35,479 nucleotides of DNA from Kiloniella laminariae DSM 19542 (GTDB lineage: Bacteria; Pseudomonadota; Alphaproteobacteria; Kiloniellales; Kiloniellaceae): assembly GCF_000374005.1 (NCBI RefSeq), contig NZ_KB893143.1, forward strand, positions 1-35,479, given 5' to 3'. Within the stretch, counting starts at the first letter, position 1, and the number at the start of each line of letters is the position of its first letter. The position numbers and the translations under genes were made by a program. Under the pieces are notes generated by a model. That model was not told the DNA's origin. It saw only the letters and a program-made list of their open reading frames with translations, and searched no databases. Shown one piece after another: positions 1-7,954 of the stretch.

Positions 1-56
1 CCAACATGGGCATTGGCGGTATCACGCCTGCAATGAAACTGAAAATGGCTGCGTAA
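1..56 (+). CDS. IS3-family transposase (OrfB), C-terminal fragment
   Basis: This is the last part of a DDE integrase-type transposase, cut by the window edge. The readable tail is NMGIGGITPAMKLKMAA then TAA at 54-56, the typical C-terminus of IS3-family OrfB proteins (ERPNMG...GGITPA...). The longer copy of the same protein on the minus strand at 35291-35479 confirms the assignment. Nothing can be said about whether this copy is intact upstream. Confidence 0.8.
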   Translation, partial: NMGIGGITPAMKLKMAA

Positions 57-95
57 ATTCTACTGAATGAGCCCATTAAAAATGGGAGGATTACC
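1..95 (+). mobile_element. 3' end of an IS3-family insertion sequence (left copy)
   Basis: This stretch is the exact reverse complement of 35252-35346 at the other end of the window. It holds the last codons of an IS3-family transposase followed by a terminal inverted repeat ending at ...GGATTACC (88-95). Inside the terminus a six-base stem (CCCATT/AATGGG) surrounds a TTT loop. The element points into the window, so only its 3' end is present and the rest lies to the left. The boundary at 95 is set by the point where left and right copies stop matching. Confidence 0.85.
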
Positions 96-102
96 AGAGG
101 TC

Positions 103-1131
103 TTATATTGATTGCCATTTTTCAAGAGAGAATGGGCCCTGATCCCACGGTCGGAAAGAGATGTTGTTCCGTTCTATTATTTTATTGATGAAGACAAGAT
201 CTACTTGGCTTAATTGCTCGTGGTAGTAAGCGGGATCGCAAATATCCCAAAGTGAAAATCCTAAGTTTTGTATAGACTGAAGCCGTTCCGAGAGAGCATG
301 TAGCGGGCTTTCTATGATGATAGCGGCTGCATTACGTATCGTTTTATATCCACCGGAAATAATTTTATCTTCTAATCCATCCACGTCAATTTTTACAATA
401 TAGTCGTGCTCTTTTAGCATGATCTCGCTGAATAGTGAATCCAGATTCCTTACTTTGATAGCTGATGTCTTATACAGGTTTGGATGGTCGATAATTTGAG
501 GTCTCAAACTAGAATGGGATGTTGTTCCTTTGGTATGTAAATCGTATTCATGGAGGATCATTTCACCATCTAGATCTGAAAGAGCATAAGGTAATAAAGA
601 ATATTCTATTCCTGCATTGGTGTAGGTTGATTTGATCTTTTCATAATATTGTGCAACAGGCTCAACTAGGTGGTGTTTTGCCAAAGGGAATGATTTAATT
701 AAAAAAGGTGTCCCAAATTGAACGCCAATATCTATTATGTCAGTAATTGTGTTTGAAATATTAGAGTTAAATAGATGCAGTGCCTGTTCAAGAATTGGTT
801 GCCTGGTCGGAGGGGGGGAAAGCTCTATTGGAATTGAATGATGTTTCAGTGTTTCTTCTATCACATAAAATATTTTATAATGCGGGCAGAATATTGCAGT
901 GATCTTATATTTATTGATGATGCGTAATAACTCGTTGGAAAAATCCTTATGGTAGATCGTTGGGATATAGGCCCATTCTTCATACAGAGACTGTGAGGGG
1001 TCGTCAGCGATAGAGGATGCACCGACTGTTTTGTAGTTCAGTTTATCTACTGTTATTTTGTAAGATTTGGCTTCATCTGTGCCGGAGGGGATTATCAATT
1101 CTTTTCTAGGAGGAGAAGGGGCAGAGGGCAT
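103..1131 (-). CDS. FkbM-family methyltransferase with an N-terminal pre-ATP-grasp-like domain
   Basis: A 342-residue protein. Residues about 135-330 look like an FkbM-type SAM-dependent methyltransferase, with motif I around DIIDIGVQFGTP, an acidic VEP strand end, and a KIDVDGLE motif matching the KxDVEGxE seen in the family. Such enzymes O-methylate sugars. Residues about 10-90 do not belong to that fold: the opening IIPSGT, then VGASSIADDPS and a later FCPHYK resemble the pre-ATP-grasp Rossmann domain of carbamoyl-phosphate-synthase-like proteins, although no ATP-grasp domain follows. The stop codon lies only 8 bases inside the IS3 terminus. The start is an ATG with a weak AGAG upstream. 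A C7 run on the coding strand (812-818) lies inside the gene. The methyltransferase call is firm; the N-terminal domain is inference. Confidence 0.75.
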   Translation of the reverse strand: MPSAPSPPRKELIIPSGTDEAKSYKITVDKLNYKTVGASSIADDPSQSLYEEWAYIPTIYHKDFSNELLRIINKYKITAIFCPHYKIFYVIEETLKHHSIPIELSPPPTRQPILEQALHLFNSNISNTITDIIDIGVQFGTPFLIKSFPLAKHHLVEPVAQYYEKIKSTYTNAGIEYSLLPYALSDLDGEMILHEYDLHTKGTTSHSSLRPQIIDHPNLYKTSAIKVRNLDSLFSEIMLKEHDYIVKIDVDGLEDKIISGGYKTIRNAAAIIIESPLHALSERLQSIQNLGFSLWDICDPAYYHEQLSQVDLVFINKIIERNNISFRPWDQGPFSLEKWQSI

Positions 1132-1199
1132 GTTTGGAACTCTTTAAATCCGAGAAATCAGGAATTATCTTTTTACTCAAAAATGAGTGGAGATGGTAT

Positions 1200-2030
1200 T
1201 TACTTGTTTAGTTGGCTGTCGTTTCGCTTGGAATAGGAAATTCCTATTCCGGCCCCAGGATACCAATGTTTTTCTGGCTTTTCACAAAAGAAGATAAAGT
1301 CTCTGTTGTTTTTAAGGGAAAATTCAAGTAATTCGTTAGTACTATGCGAATTGTCCCCAAGGATGACAGAACGCTTTGAAAGCTTGTTGCTAATTGTCCG
1401 ATATTCGCAAGCTTCGTATTCGTTGGAATGGTCGCTGTCATTAATAAAAATATCAATTGTGTGGTTCAGATTTTTGAGGCTTTCTATCGAATCACCATAT
1501 ATGATCTCACCAAATTCAGCATAGGACCCAGAAAGCATGTATCCAGCTTTGGGGTTAATATCTGTACCGTAATAATAACCAGAATTTCCTTCTATGTGGT
1601 TCTTCTTGAGGGCAGCAGTAAGTACACAGGCTCCTAATCCCTTGTCGACACCAGTCTCCACAACAATATTGGGTTTTAGGGCCCTGACAATTGCATACCA
1701 GCCTACTCTTCGTCCATATCGAGCAGTTTGATCTGCCATAAAGGATAGGCTGCTTTTTGCGATATGCGATGATATATGTTTTTTCAATTCTTCATCATCG
1801 CAGATTTCAGTTATATATGAATTTATAATTTCAAACTTTGAGTTTGTAATGGCGGAAATTAAAAAAGCGAGGTGGAGTTTATTCTTTTCTTCGAGATCAT
1901 ATGTGTAATTTGTATTTTCATTTGAATTTTTTAGCCAGAAAATTGTTAGTTTTGCTTGTTTGATAAGAAAGTTTACAGGTGGTTTTGTTCTCGAAATGAA
2001 ATATAAGAATTTTCTTATTAATCGTCTCAT
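1200..2030 (-). CDS. Class I SAM-dependent methyltransferase (Methyltransf_24/CmcI-like)
   Basis: About 276 residues from the ATG at 2030. The start was chosen because AAGAAG lies about 11 bases upstream; an in-frame TTG at 2075 has no ribosome-binding site. The C-terminal two thirds is a Rossmann methyltransferase: VVETGVDKGLGA is motif I, YYGTDINP ends strand 2, and FINDSDHSNEYE is the acidic motif common in CmcI/Methyltransf_24 proteins of glycan clusters. The N-terminal region of about 80 residues is basic and hydrophobic (RRLIRKFLYFISR) and may contact the membrane. It is probably co-transcribed with the FkbM gene, which starts 69 bases downstream. The likely role is methylation of a sugar; the substrate is unknown. 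Confidence 0.7.
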   Translation of the reverse strand: MRRLIRKFLYFISRTKPPVNFLIKQAKLTIFWLKNSNENTNYTYDLEEKNKLHLAFLISAITNSKFEIINSYITEICDDEELKKHISSHIAKSSLSFMADQTARYGRRVGWYAIVRALKPNIVVETGVDKGLGACVLTAALKKNHIEGNSGYYYGTDINPKAGYMLSGSYAEFGEIIYGDSIESLKNLNHTIDIFINDSDHSNEYEACEYRTISNKLSKRSVILGDNSHSTNELLEFSLKNNRDFIFFCEKPEKHWYPGAGIGISYSKRNDSQLNK

Positions 2031-2276
2031 GATGCGAGTGACTTCTTTGTTAGGACTGTATACTAGCCTTAACAAAGAAAGTGGTCGGAAGGCAATGTAG
2101 GTTTTGTTTCTTTCTAATCGGGAAGAGTTGAATTGAGTTTGAAAATAAACGTGTGATTGTAATGAAATGTTGGTTTCAAAATTATAGTTTTCTTCGGGAC
2201 TAAATTTCGGAGCTGTGTCGCGGAATATTATAGAAGCTTAACAAAGCTTCATTTAAAGAATAGCTTGGGAAATAGA
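2031..2276. promoter_or_regulatory. Divergent intergenic region with a hairpin
   Basis: This gap separates the two minus-strand methyltransferases from the long plus-strand array, so it should hold promoters firing both ways. It is AT-rich, but I could not find a well-spaced -35/-10 pair that I trust. The clear structure is a perfect 7-base inverted repeat, GAAGCTT at 2233-2239 and AAGCTTC at 2244-2250 with an AACA loop, about 27 bases before the first plus-strand start. It is not followed by a T run on the plus strand, so a leader hairpin or protein-binding site is as likely as a terminator. Confidence 0.35.
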
Positions 2277-3560
2277 ATGAGAGTTGCTCAGATTAATCGG
2301 TGGGATGTGATGGGGGGAGCTGCAATTGCAGCTTATCGACAACATCAAGCTGTACGATCTGTGGGTGTGGATTCGGTAATGTATGTAAGGGAAAAGCTCA
2401 GCAATGATGAAACTGTACAAGAGCTCGATCTTACCTTTCTTTCTATGCTGGAGTTCGAAGAGCAAAAGGAGTTAGAGGCATACGAGGAAGCATTATTAGT
2501 GGATTATACTGGTGCGGTTGGAACAGATCTCGGGCCATTTTCACTTCCCTTTGCGCCTTATACTTCTCTAATGCAGAAACAAATCCCTGATATTGACATT
2601 ATCAACCTTCATTGGGTTTGTGATTTTGTTGATTATCCGAGCTTTTTTGGCTCATCTGCCACAAAAACTCCAATGGTTTGGACATTACACGATATGTATC
2701 CGTTTACTGGCGGGTGTCATTATGCTGGGGGGTGTAAGGGGTTTACTCATCAATGTGGTGCTTGCGGGTATATTGCTTCTGAGGTTGAATATGATTTGTC
2801 GCGGCAGATATATAAAATCAAAGAAACTGCATTAGCCAAGACACGATTTCCAATGAAGATTGTGACCCCAAGTAAATGGTTGGCCAACGAGGCGCGACAT
2901 AGCAGTTTGTTTTCTGGTTTTGATATTGAGATCATCCCCTATAGTGTGGACTTAAACCAATTTAAGCCTCGAATGCGAACAGTCTTGCGCGAAAAGTTCG
3001 GGCTACCGCAAGATAAGGTTATAGGTTTCTTCCCTTCTCATAATCTGACCGACCCGAGAAAGGGGTTAAGCTATCTTGAGGCTGCGTTACAGGGGTTGAC
3101 TGCAGCGGAGGCAGAAGGAATGATTTTACTCACTGCAGGATACACAAAAGGGAAGATCCAAAGTCCGGTGGAACATCGATCGCTGTCTTTTGTCAAAGAT
3201 CAAAATTTAATCAGCCAAATCTATAACGCAGTAGATTTTACTTTCCTTCCTTCTCTAGAGGATAATTTGCCTAATATTATCCTTGAATCAATGGCGAGTG
3301 GTACGCCTTTGATTGCATACGATACGGGAGGAGCTTCTGACTTCATTGTAAATGGAGAAACAGGGTGGTTGGTGCCTAAACGGAGTGTTGATGGCTTAGC
3401 CAGTGCCATACTTCAGGCGCTGTCGTGTGAGGAGGAGCTGAGGAATAGGGGGATGGCAGCTAGGTTCGTTGCAGAACGAGAATTTTGCCCTTCCGTTCAA
3501 GGGAATAGATACCAAGGTCTATATGAAAGCCTGATTGACCAAAAGAATAGTGCTAAATGA
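2277..3560 (+). CDS. Glycosyltransferase, GT4-like (GT-B fold, WcaC-like)
   Basis: A 427-residue GT-B glycosyltransferase that should move a sugar from a nucleotide donor to a lipid-linked glycan on the cytoplasmic face of the membrane. The N-terminal domain has the glycine-rich MGGAAIAAYR loop and an HWVCDF...WTLHDMYPFTGGCHYAGGC stretch typical of colanic-acid WcaC-type enzymes. The C-terminal domain has NLTDPRKG and the donor-binding EDNLPNIILESMASGTP motif (acidic residue-x7-E). The ATG at 2277 was chosen over an upstream TTG (2265) because GGGA lies 6-9 bases before it. It is the first gene of the plus-strand array. Family is secure; donor and acceptor are not known. Confidence 0.85.
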   Translation: MRVAQINRWDVMGGAAIAAYRQHQAVRSVGVDSVMYVREKLSNDETVQELDLTFLSMLEFEEQKELEAYEEALLVDYTGAVGTDLGPFSLPFAPYTSLMQKQIPDIDIINLHWVCDFVDYPSFFGSSATKTPMVWTLHDMYPFTGGCHYAGGCKGFTHQCGACGYIASEVEYDLSRQIYKIKETALAKTRFPMKIVTPSKWLANEARHSSLFSGFDIEIIPYSVDLNQFKPRMRTVLREKFGLPQDKVIGFFPSHNLTDPRKGLSYLEAALQGLTAAEAEGMILLTAGYTKGKIQSPVEHRSLSFVKDQNLISQIYNAVDFTFLPSLEDNLPNIILESMASGTPLIAYDTGGASDFIVNGETGWLVPKRSVDGLASAILQALSCEEELRNRGMAARFVAEREFCPSVQGNRYQGLYESLIDQKNSAK

Positions 3561-3625
3561 GGTTAATCGCATGATGGTCTAAGTGATATGTATCTTGGTT
3601 ATGGTCAATGAGGCGAAGGGGTCAG

Positions 3626-4441
3626 ATGATGAATATTCAGGGATCTGTTGAAGAGTTGCTTCAAAGACTGGCACCGTTAATTGATATAGTTCCTAGACGA
3701 GAAGCTGGAGATCTTGTCTGGAATGGCCAGAAATTTGAATATGTTGATCTGCACAGCTTCTATTACCAATTCAAACAGATCTTTGGTGAAGATCTTTATA
3801 ATTTTGACGCTATTACTGAGACACCTCGGATTATTGATTGTGGTGCTCATGTGGGGCTGGCCTCACTGTATTTTTTGAAAAATTATCCTCACGCACGTTT
3901 GACGAGTTTTGAAGCTGATCCACTAATATTTCAAGTTCTTGAACGTAACCTTTTCAATAATGGTTGCTACAATGTTGTTGCTGAACAAAAGGCGATCTGG
4001 ACGCATGAAGAAGGTGTGGGGTTCAATTCAACGGCAGATGATTCTGGTGCTATTCGTACTGGAGGGGCCAGGGTTCCCTCGGTTAGGCTATGTGATCTAT
4101 TGGCGAAGGAGGGGAGGGTCGATCTTCTTAAAATGGATATTGAGGGGGCAGAATATGATGTTGTTCTGGATTGTGCTGATGTGCTGTTTAAAGTCGACCG
4201 ATTAATTATTGAACTGCATGTTCTTAATCAGAATGAAGTAAATTGTCCTCGAATTGGTAAGTTGCTGTCTTTACTGGAAAAGCAGAGGTTTCGTTATATT
4301 TTAAATGACTTGCACTATGCGACTTGGGTAGGTAGGGCCCAAAAACCACCATTTCGGAGGGCGCCAACGGATCGATTCATTTGTACGGTTTTTGCATGGA
4401 AAGAAATCGTTGACCAAAATAATTTATCTGAGAAGAATTAA
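3626..4441 (+). CDS. FkbM-family methyltransferase
   Basis: About 271 residues. Motif I is IIDCGAHVGLASLYF, followed by FEADPL and the family hallmark LLKMDIEGAEYDVV, so this is a SAM-dependent O-methyltransferase of the FkbM type. The N-terminal 70 residues contain WNGQKFEY, a short beta region often preceding these domains. The start is set at the ATG at 3626, with AAGGGG just upstream; ATGs at 3608 and 3629 are in frame, and 3608 has no ribosome-binding site. It lies between a glycosyltransferase and a sugar dehydrogenase, which points to a sugar hydroxyl as the target. It differs clearly in sequence from the FkbM gene at 103-1131. Confidence 0.82.
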   Translation: MMNIQGSVEELLQRLAPLIDIVPRREAGDLVWNGQKFEYVDLHSFYYQFKQIFGEDLYNFDAITETPRIIDCGAHVGLASLYFLKNYPHARLTSFEADPLIFQVLERNLFNNGCYNVVAEQKAIWTHEEGVGFNSTADDSGAIRTGGARVPSVRLCDLLAKEGRVDLLKMDIEGAEYDVVLDCADVLFKVDRLIIELHVLNQNEVNCPRIGKLLSLLEKQRFRYILNDLHYATWVGRAQKPPFRRAPTDRFICTVFAWKEIVDQNNLSEKN

Positions 4442-4503
4442 TTTATATTTTATCATAGATACTTAGGTATTAATCTGTTGGTTGGTTCTAGTGGTGGTGT
4501 CTG

Positions 4504-5604
4504 ATGAAGCAAGGTGTGACTGTCAATTTTGCCTTAATGGGATGTGGGCGTATAGCTCAACGTTATGCTGCTTTGTTGGCCGGAGGTGAGGTGTCGGGAG
4601 GGCGCCTTGTTGCTGTTTGTGATCCGCAAGGAGATCGGGCGGAACTGTTGGCGCAAAAGGTAGGGCTGCCATTTTTTAAAGACTTAAATGCTATGATGTC
4701 AGGGTACGGGGGGCTGATTGATGTTGTATGTGTTCTGACCGAGAGTGGACACCATGCCAGAGATGTTTTGAATGTTGTGCAAAAGTACGTCAAGCATGTC
4801 GTCGTTGAAAAGCCGATGGCTCTTACTTTAAGTGACGCAGACCAAATGATCGCACAGTGTGATCAAAAGGGCGTCAAATTATTCGTTGTTAAACAAAACC
4901 GGCTGAACCTTCCTGTTCAAAAACTGCGTGAGGCATTCAGCGAAGGCAGGTTTGGCAAACTTGTTATGGGGAGTGTGAAAGTACGTTGGCATAGGGATCA
5001 ATCATATTACGATCAAGATGATTGGCGAGGAACTTGGGCTTTGGATGGCGGTGTTTTTGCTAACCAGGCGAGCCATCATATAGACCTCCTCGAATGGTTT
5101 TTTGGTGAGCCAGTTAGCGTTTTTGCAAAATCTTCAACCAGCTTGGTTGACATTGAAGTTGAGGATACTGGGGCAGCGATTATTAAATTTAAGTCCGGTG
5201 CTATTTGCGTGGTCGAGGCAACTACAGCGGCCCGTCCAAATGATATTGAAGGTTCCCTTACTATTCTGGGAGAGAAGGGGAATGTTGAAATTGGCGGTTT
5301 TGCGGTGAATAAAATTTTGCGGTGGGAATTTTCAGAGCCAATGAAAGAGGACGATGAAATACTCCGGAATTTTTCAGAGAACCCTCCTGATGTTTATGGT
5401 TTTGGACATAAAGCTTATTTGGAAAATGTTGTAAAAGCTATTTCTTTGGGAGGAGCGTCGTTGGTTGACGGATTGGAAGGGCGCAAGTCTCTTGAGTTGA
5501 TTTCGGCCATTTATGAATCGATTGAAACAGGAAGAGAGATAGCGTTACGGTTTAGCCCTTCAAAATGTAAGTTGGGTGTGTTGCGCTCAGATTCTTCTTT
5601 ATGA
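4504..5604 (+). CDS. wbpB: WbpB/WlbA-like UDP-N-acetyl-2-amino-2-deoxyglucuronate dehydrogenase (Gfo/Idh/MocA family)
   Basis: A 366-residue NAD-dependent oxidoreductase. The Rossmann motif GCGRIAQ is at 14-19, EKP at 102-104 and the sugar-binding DGG...NQASHH segment at about 181-192. The run KQNRLN, YYDQDDWRGTW, VEDTG and LTILGEKGNVEIGG closely follows WbpB/WlbA, which oxidise C3 of UDP-GlcNAc-uronate before amination. The next gene, an aminotransferase, overlaps its stop codon by four bases (ATGA), repeating the known WbpB-WbpE partnership. A classical WbpA 6-dehydrogenase is not adjacent; the only related gene here (20199) lacks the catalytic Cys. The substrate assignment rests on sequence resemblance and context. 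Confidence 0.75.
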   Translation: MKQGVTVNFALMGCGRIAQRYAALLAGGEVSGGRLVAVCDPQGDRAELLAQKVGLPFFKDLNAMMSGYGGLIDVVCVLTESGHHARDVLNVVQKYVKHVVVEKPMALTLSDADQMIAQCDQKGVKLFVVKQNRLNLPVQKLREAFSEGRFGKLVMGSVKVRWHRDQSYYDQDDWRGTWALDGGVFANQASHHIDLLEWFFGEPVSVFAKSSTSLVDIEVEDTGAAIIKFKSGAICVVEATTAARPNDIEGSLTILGEKGNVEIGGFAVNKILRWEFSEPMKEDDEILRNFSENPPDVYGFGHKAYLENVVKAISLGGASLVDGLEGRKSLELISAIYESIETGREIALRFSPSKCKLGVLRSDSSL

Positions 5605-6701
5605 AGATACCTCTGGTCAATCTAGAAAGGCAACACAGACATCTTCGGGCAGAGTTAGCGGATGCTTATGGGAAAGTACTGGATAGTGGAAATTTTATTC
5701 AGGGAGACTTTGTTCGTCGATTTGAAACAGAGTTCGCGAAAGCTCAAGAACTGCCCAATGCTATTGGTTGCGCAAACGGAACTGTTGCTCTTGAAATTGC
5801 TTTACGGACCTTGGCGGTTGGGCCTGGTGACGAAGTTATTCTGCCTGCGCACACATTTATTGCCACTGCAGAAGCAGTTTGTGCGGTAGGGGCGATTCCT
5901 GTATTCGCAGATATTTCTATTGTCAGTCATACGATAACCGCAGAAGAAGTTCTGAAAGTGTCAACATCAAGAACCAAAGCCATCATACCTGTACACATAT
6001 ATGGCTTTCCGTGTCCTATGGGTGAGCTTCTTGACGTTGCAGAAGAACATAAATGGTTTGTGATTGAAGATTGTGCGCAAGCTCATGGATGTAGTCTTTT
6101 GGGGCATCCGGTTGGAAGTTTTGGAGATGCAGCATCCTTTAGTTTTTTCCCCGGAAAGAACCTGGGAGCCTTGGGAGATGCTGGAATTGTTTCTTTTCGG
6201 TCAGAGGAAAATGAAACCTACGCTAGATGCTTAATTAACCACGGCCGTTCGAGCAAAAATATCCATAGGTTGGTTGGTGGAAATTTCCGTATGGATGAAT
6301 TACAGGCGGCTTTCTTGTCTGTGAAATTACCTCGACTGCCAAAATGGAATGCGAACCGACGTGCTCGGGCCAAACAATATAGAGAAGCTTTGGGCTCAGA
6401 GGGGTACAGTAGCCCTACCTCTATACCCGGTGCAGACCCTGTCTATCATTTGTTCGTTGTCGCTGTGTCTAACAGGGATGAGGTGATTATGGCAATGGAA
6501 TCTGCAGGAATTAACTGCGGTATTCATTATTCACCATCCTGTCATTTGCAAGGTGCTATGTCTGGATATTGGCGGAAAGCTTTACCGAATGCCGAACAGA
6601 TTTCTAGCCAAACGATAAGCCTTCCTATCTGTGGGGAACTTAGTGCCTGTGATGTAGATATCGTCTTGTCTGAATTCTTGAAGATTGCTAAGCCAAATTA
6701 G
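5601..6701 (+). CDS. wbpE: DegT/DnrJ/EryC1/StrS aminotransferase (WbpE/WlbC-like)
   Basis: A 366-residue PLP-dependent sugar aminotransferase. The Schiff-base lysine is K186 in SFFPGKNLGALGD, the PLP-ring aspartate lies in IEDCAQAHG (about 157) and the phosphate-binding turn is in CANGTVALE. The ATG overlaps the upstream stop (ATGA), so translation is probably coupled to the WbpB-like dehydrogenase. With that partner it would convert the 3-keto sugar to a 3-amino sugar (UDP-GlcNAc3NA) using glutamate. The amine then needs an acyltransferase: no WbpD-type single-domain enzyme is present, which makes the lipoyl-acyltransferase at 10758 a candidate. Family certain; precise substrate inferred. 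Confidence 0.75.
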   Translation: MKIPLVNLERQHRHLRAELADAYGKVLDSGNFIQGDFVRRFETEFAKAQELPNAIGCANGTVALEIALRTLAVGPGDEVILPAHTFIATAEAVCAVGAIPVFADISIVSHTITAEEVLKVSTSRTKAIIPVHIYGFPCPMGELLDVAEEHKWFVIEDCAQAHGCSLLGHPVGSFGDAASFSFFPGKNLGALGDAGIVSFRSEENETYARCLINHGRSSKNIHRLVGGNFRMDELQAAFLSVKLPRLPKWNANRRARAKQYREALGSEGYSSPTSIPGADPVYHLFVVAVSNRDEVIMAMESAGINCGIHYSPSCHLQGAMSGYWRKALPNAEQISSQTISLPICGELSACDVDIVLSEFLKIAKPN

Positions 6702-6717
6702 AAAGAATGGATGAACA

Positions 6718-7791
6718 TTGAAGTTTTTACAATATATGTCCTTCTATTCAGAGTATTTAAAGAACTTTTATACGCGGCATTCTGAATTACAAATCGCTTC
6801 ATTCCAAACGCAGATGATGGCATTGGAGACTGATGGCTTTTCTGGCGGGCATCTGTTTGCTTCCTCAATGAAACATCTCGGGTATGATACGGAGTTTGCT
6901 GTTGTTGACTGTATTCCTGCTCAGTGTGCTTGGATGGCGGAATATTGTTCGATGACAGGGAGCCCAAGTCGCTCCGAAATTATTAAGGCTCAGGTAGATA
7001 AAATTTGTCCGGATATTCTTTTTATATCTGATCCGGTTGCCCTCAATCCACAGGTTTTGCGTAGGTGTAACTGGAAGCCTCGCCTAGTGATCGCGTGGAG
7101 GGCGGCTCCTACGCCGAATGGTTCTGACTGGAGCGATGTTGATTTAATGATCTCTAGCCATGCAGGGTGTAGAAAACAGGCGCTTTCATTCGGGGCAAAA
7201 GCGGTCCAAGAATTCAGACCTGGTTTTCCCAATTTTGTATCGAAAGCCTTGTTGGGCGTAGGAAAGGTATTTGACGTGGTGTTCACTGGGCAAGTCGGAG
7301 AATACCACCATAAACGTATCGACACGATCAAACGATTAGCAGGAATTACGCGTTTGCAGAAAGAGCAAGGGTTATCACTGTTCTTGCTGAATCCATCTGG
7401 GATTGCTCTTGGTATTGCGGAGGCATATGCCAGACCTGCTGTATGGGGTATGGATATGTTTAAGGCCCTCAAACAGGGGCGTATTGTGGTGAATAGTCAC
7501 GTGGATATGGCGTTGGGGGAGAGCCAGAATATGCGTTTGTATGAAGCTACAGGTGTAGGGAGTTTTCTACTAACAGAATACAGTCCACAGCTTTCAGAGG
7601 TGTTCGAACCAGGAGTCGAGATCGAGACTTATGCAAGCGTTGATGAAATGGAGGATAAAATCACTTACTATCTGGACCATCCAGATAAGCGAGAACGTAT
7701 TGCACAAAAGGGGCAGGAACGCTGTTTAAAGGATCATGGCGTTGAGGTGAGAGCCAAGCAATTGGACGCAATTATTAAAGAGTATCTGTAG
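6718..7791 (+). CDS. CgeB-like glycosyltransferase (GT-B)
   Basis: A 357-residue protein resembling the CgeB/Glyco_trans_1_2 group. The N-terminal half has GGHLFASSMKHLGYDTEF and CPDILFISDP; the C-terminal half has VVFTGQVGEYHHKR, a hallmark-like FKALKQGRIVVNSH, then LYEATGVGSFLLTE and YASVDEMEDKITYYLDHP, as in the donor-binding end of this group. The start is a TTG, since no ATG in this frame lies before residue 7; GGATGA precedes it. It starts 16 bases after the aminotransferase stop. It probably adds a sugar to the growing repeat unit. Specificity unknown. Confidence 0.75.
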   Translation: MKFLQYMSFYSEYLKNFYTRHSELQIASFQTQMMALETDGFSGGHLFASSMKHLGYDTEFAVVDCIPAQCAWMAEYCSMTGSPSRSEIIKAQVDKICPDILFISDPVALNPQVLRRCNWKPRLVIAWRAAPTPNGSDWSDVDLMISSHAGCRKQALSFGAKAVQEFRPGFPNFVSKALLGVGKVFDVVFTGQVGEYHHKRIDTIKRLAGITRLQKEQGLSLFLLNPSGIALGIAEAYARPAVWGMDMFKALKQGRIVVNSHVDMALGESQNMRLYEATGVGSFLLTEYSPQLSEVFEPGVEIETYASVDEMEDKITYYLDHPDKRERIAQKGQERCLKDHGVEVRAKQLDAIIKEYL

Positions 7792-7800
7792 GTAATGTTT

Positions 7801-7923
7801 ATGATTTTTATTGAAGTGGTTTGCGGATTTTTGAGAGGTGTATATTGGAAAGTTATTTTGCAAAATCTCAGATTTATGCGGATTTCAGGTGGTGGCACTG
7901 TTGAGGTGAAATTTACAAATTAG
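7801..7923 (+). pseudogene. Short ORF resembling the N-terminus of a hexapeptide acyltransferase
   Basis: A 40-codon ORF with a plausible ribosome-binding site (TAGGT, including the previous stop codon). Its product reads as a hydrophobic/basic start (FLRGVYWKVIL) followed by FMRISGGGTVEVKF. This pattern is common at the beginning of left-handed beta-helix (hexapeptide) acyltransferases of polysaccharide clusters, just before the first hexapeptide turn, but the frame stops there. I infer a remnant of a deleted acyltransferase gene. It could equally be a chance ORF or a translated leader for the methyltransferase that follows. An in-frame ATG at 7795 would add two residues. Confidence 0.35.
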
Positions 7924-7954
7924 GGGTAGTTTGGTGCGGCGAGAAGTGAATTTG

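Noticed and set aside
6990-7472. A 160-codon open frame on the minus strand
   Set aside because: It lies wholly inside the CgeB-like glycosyltransferase, has no recognisable motifs, and its composition is what the complement of that gene would give.
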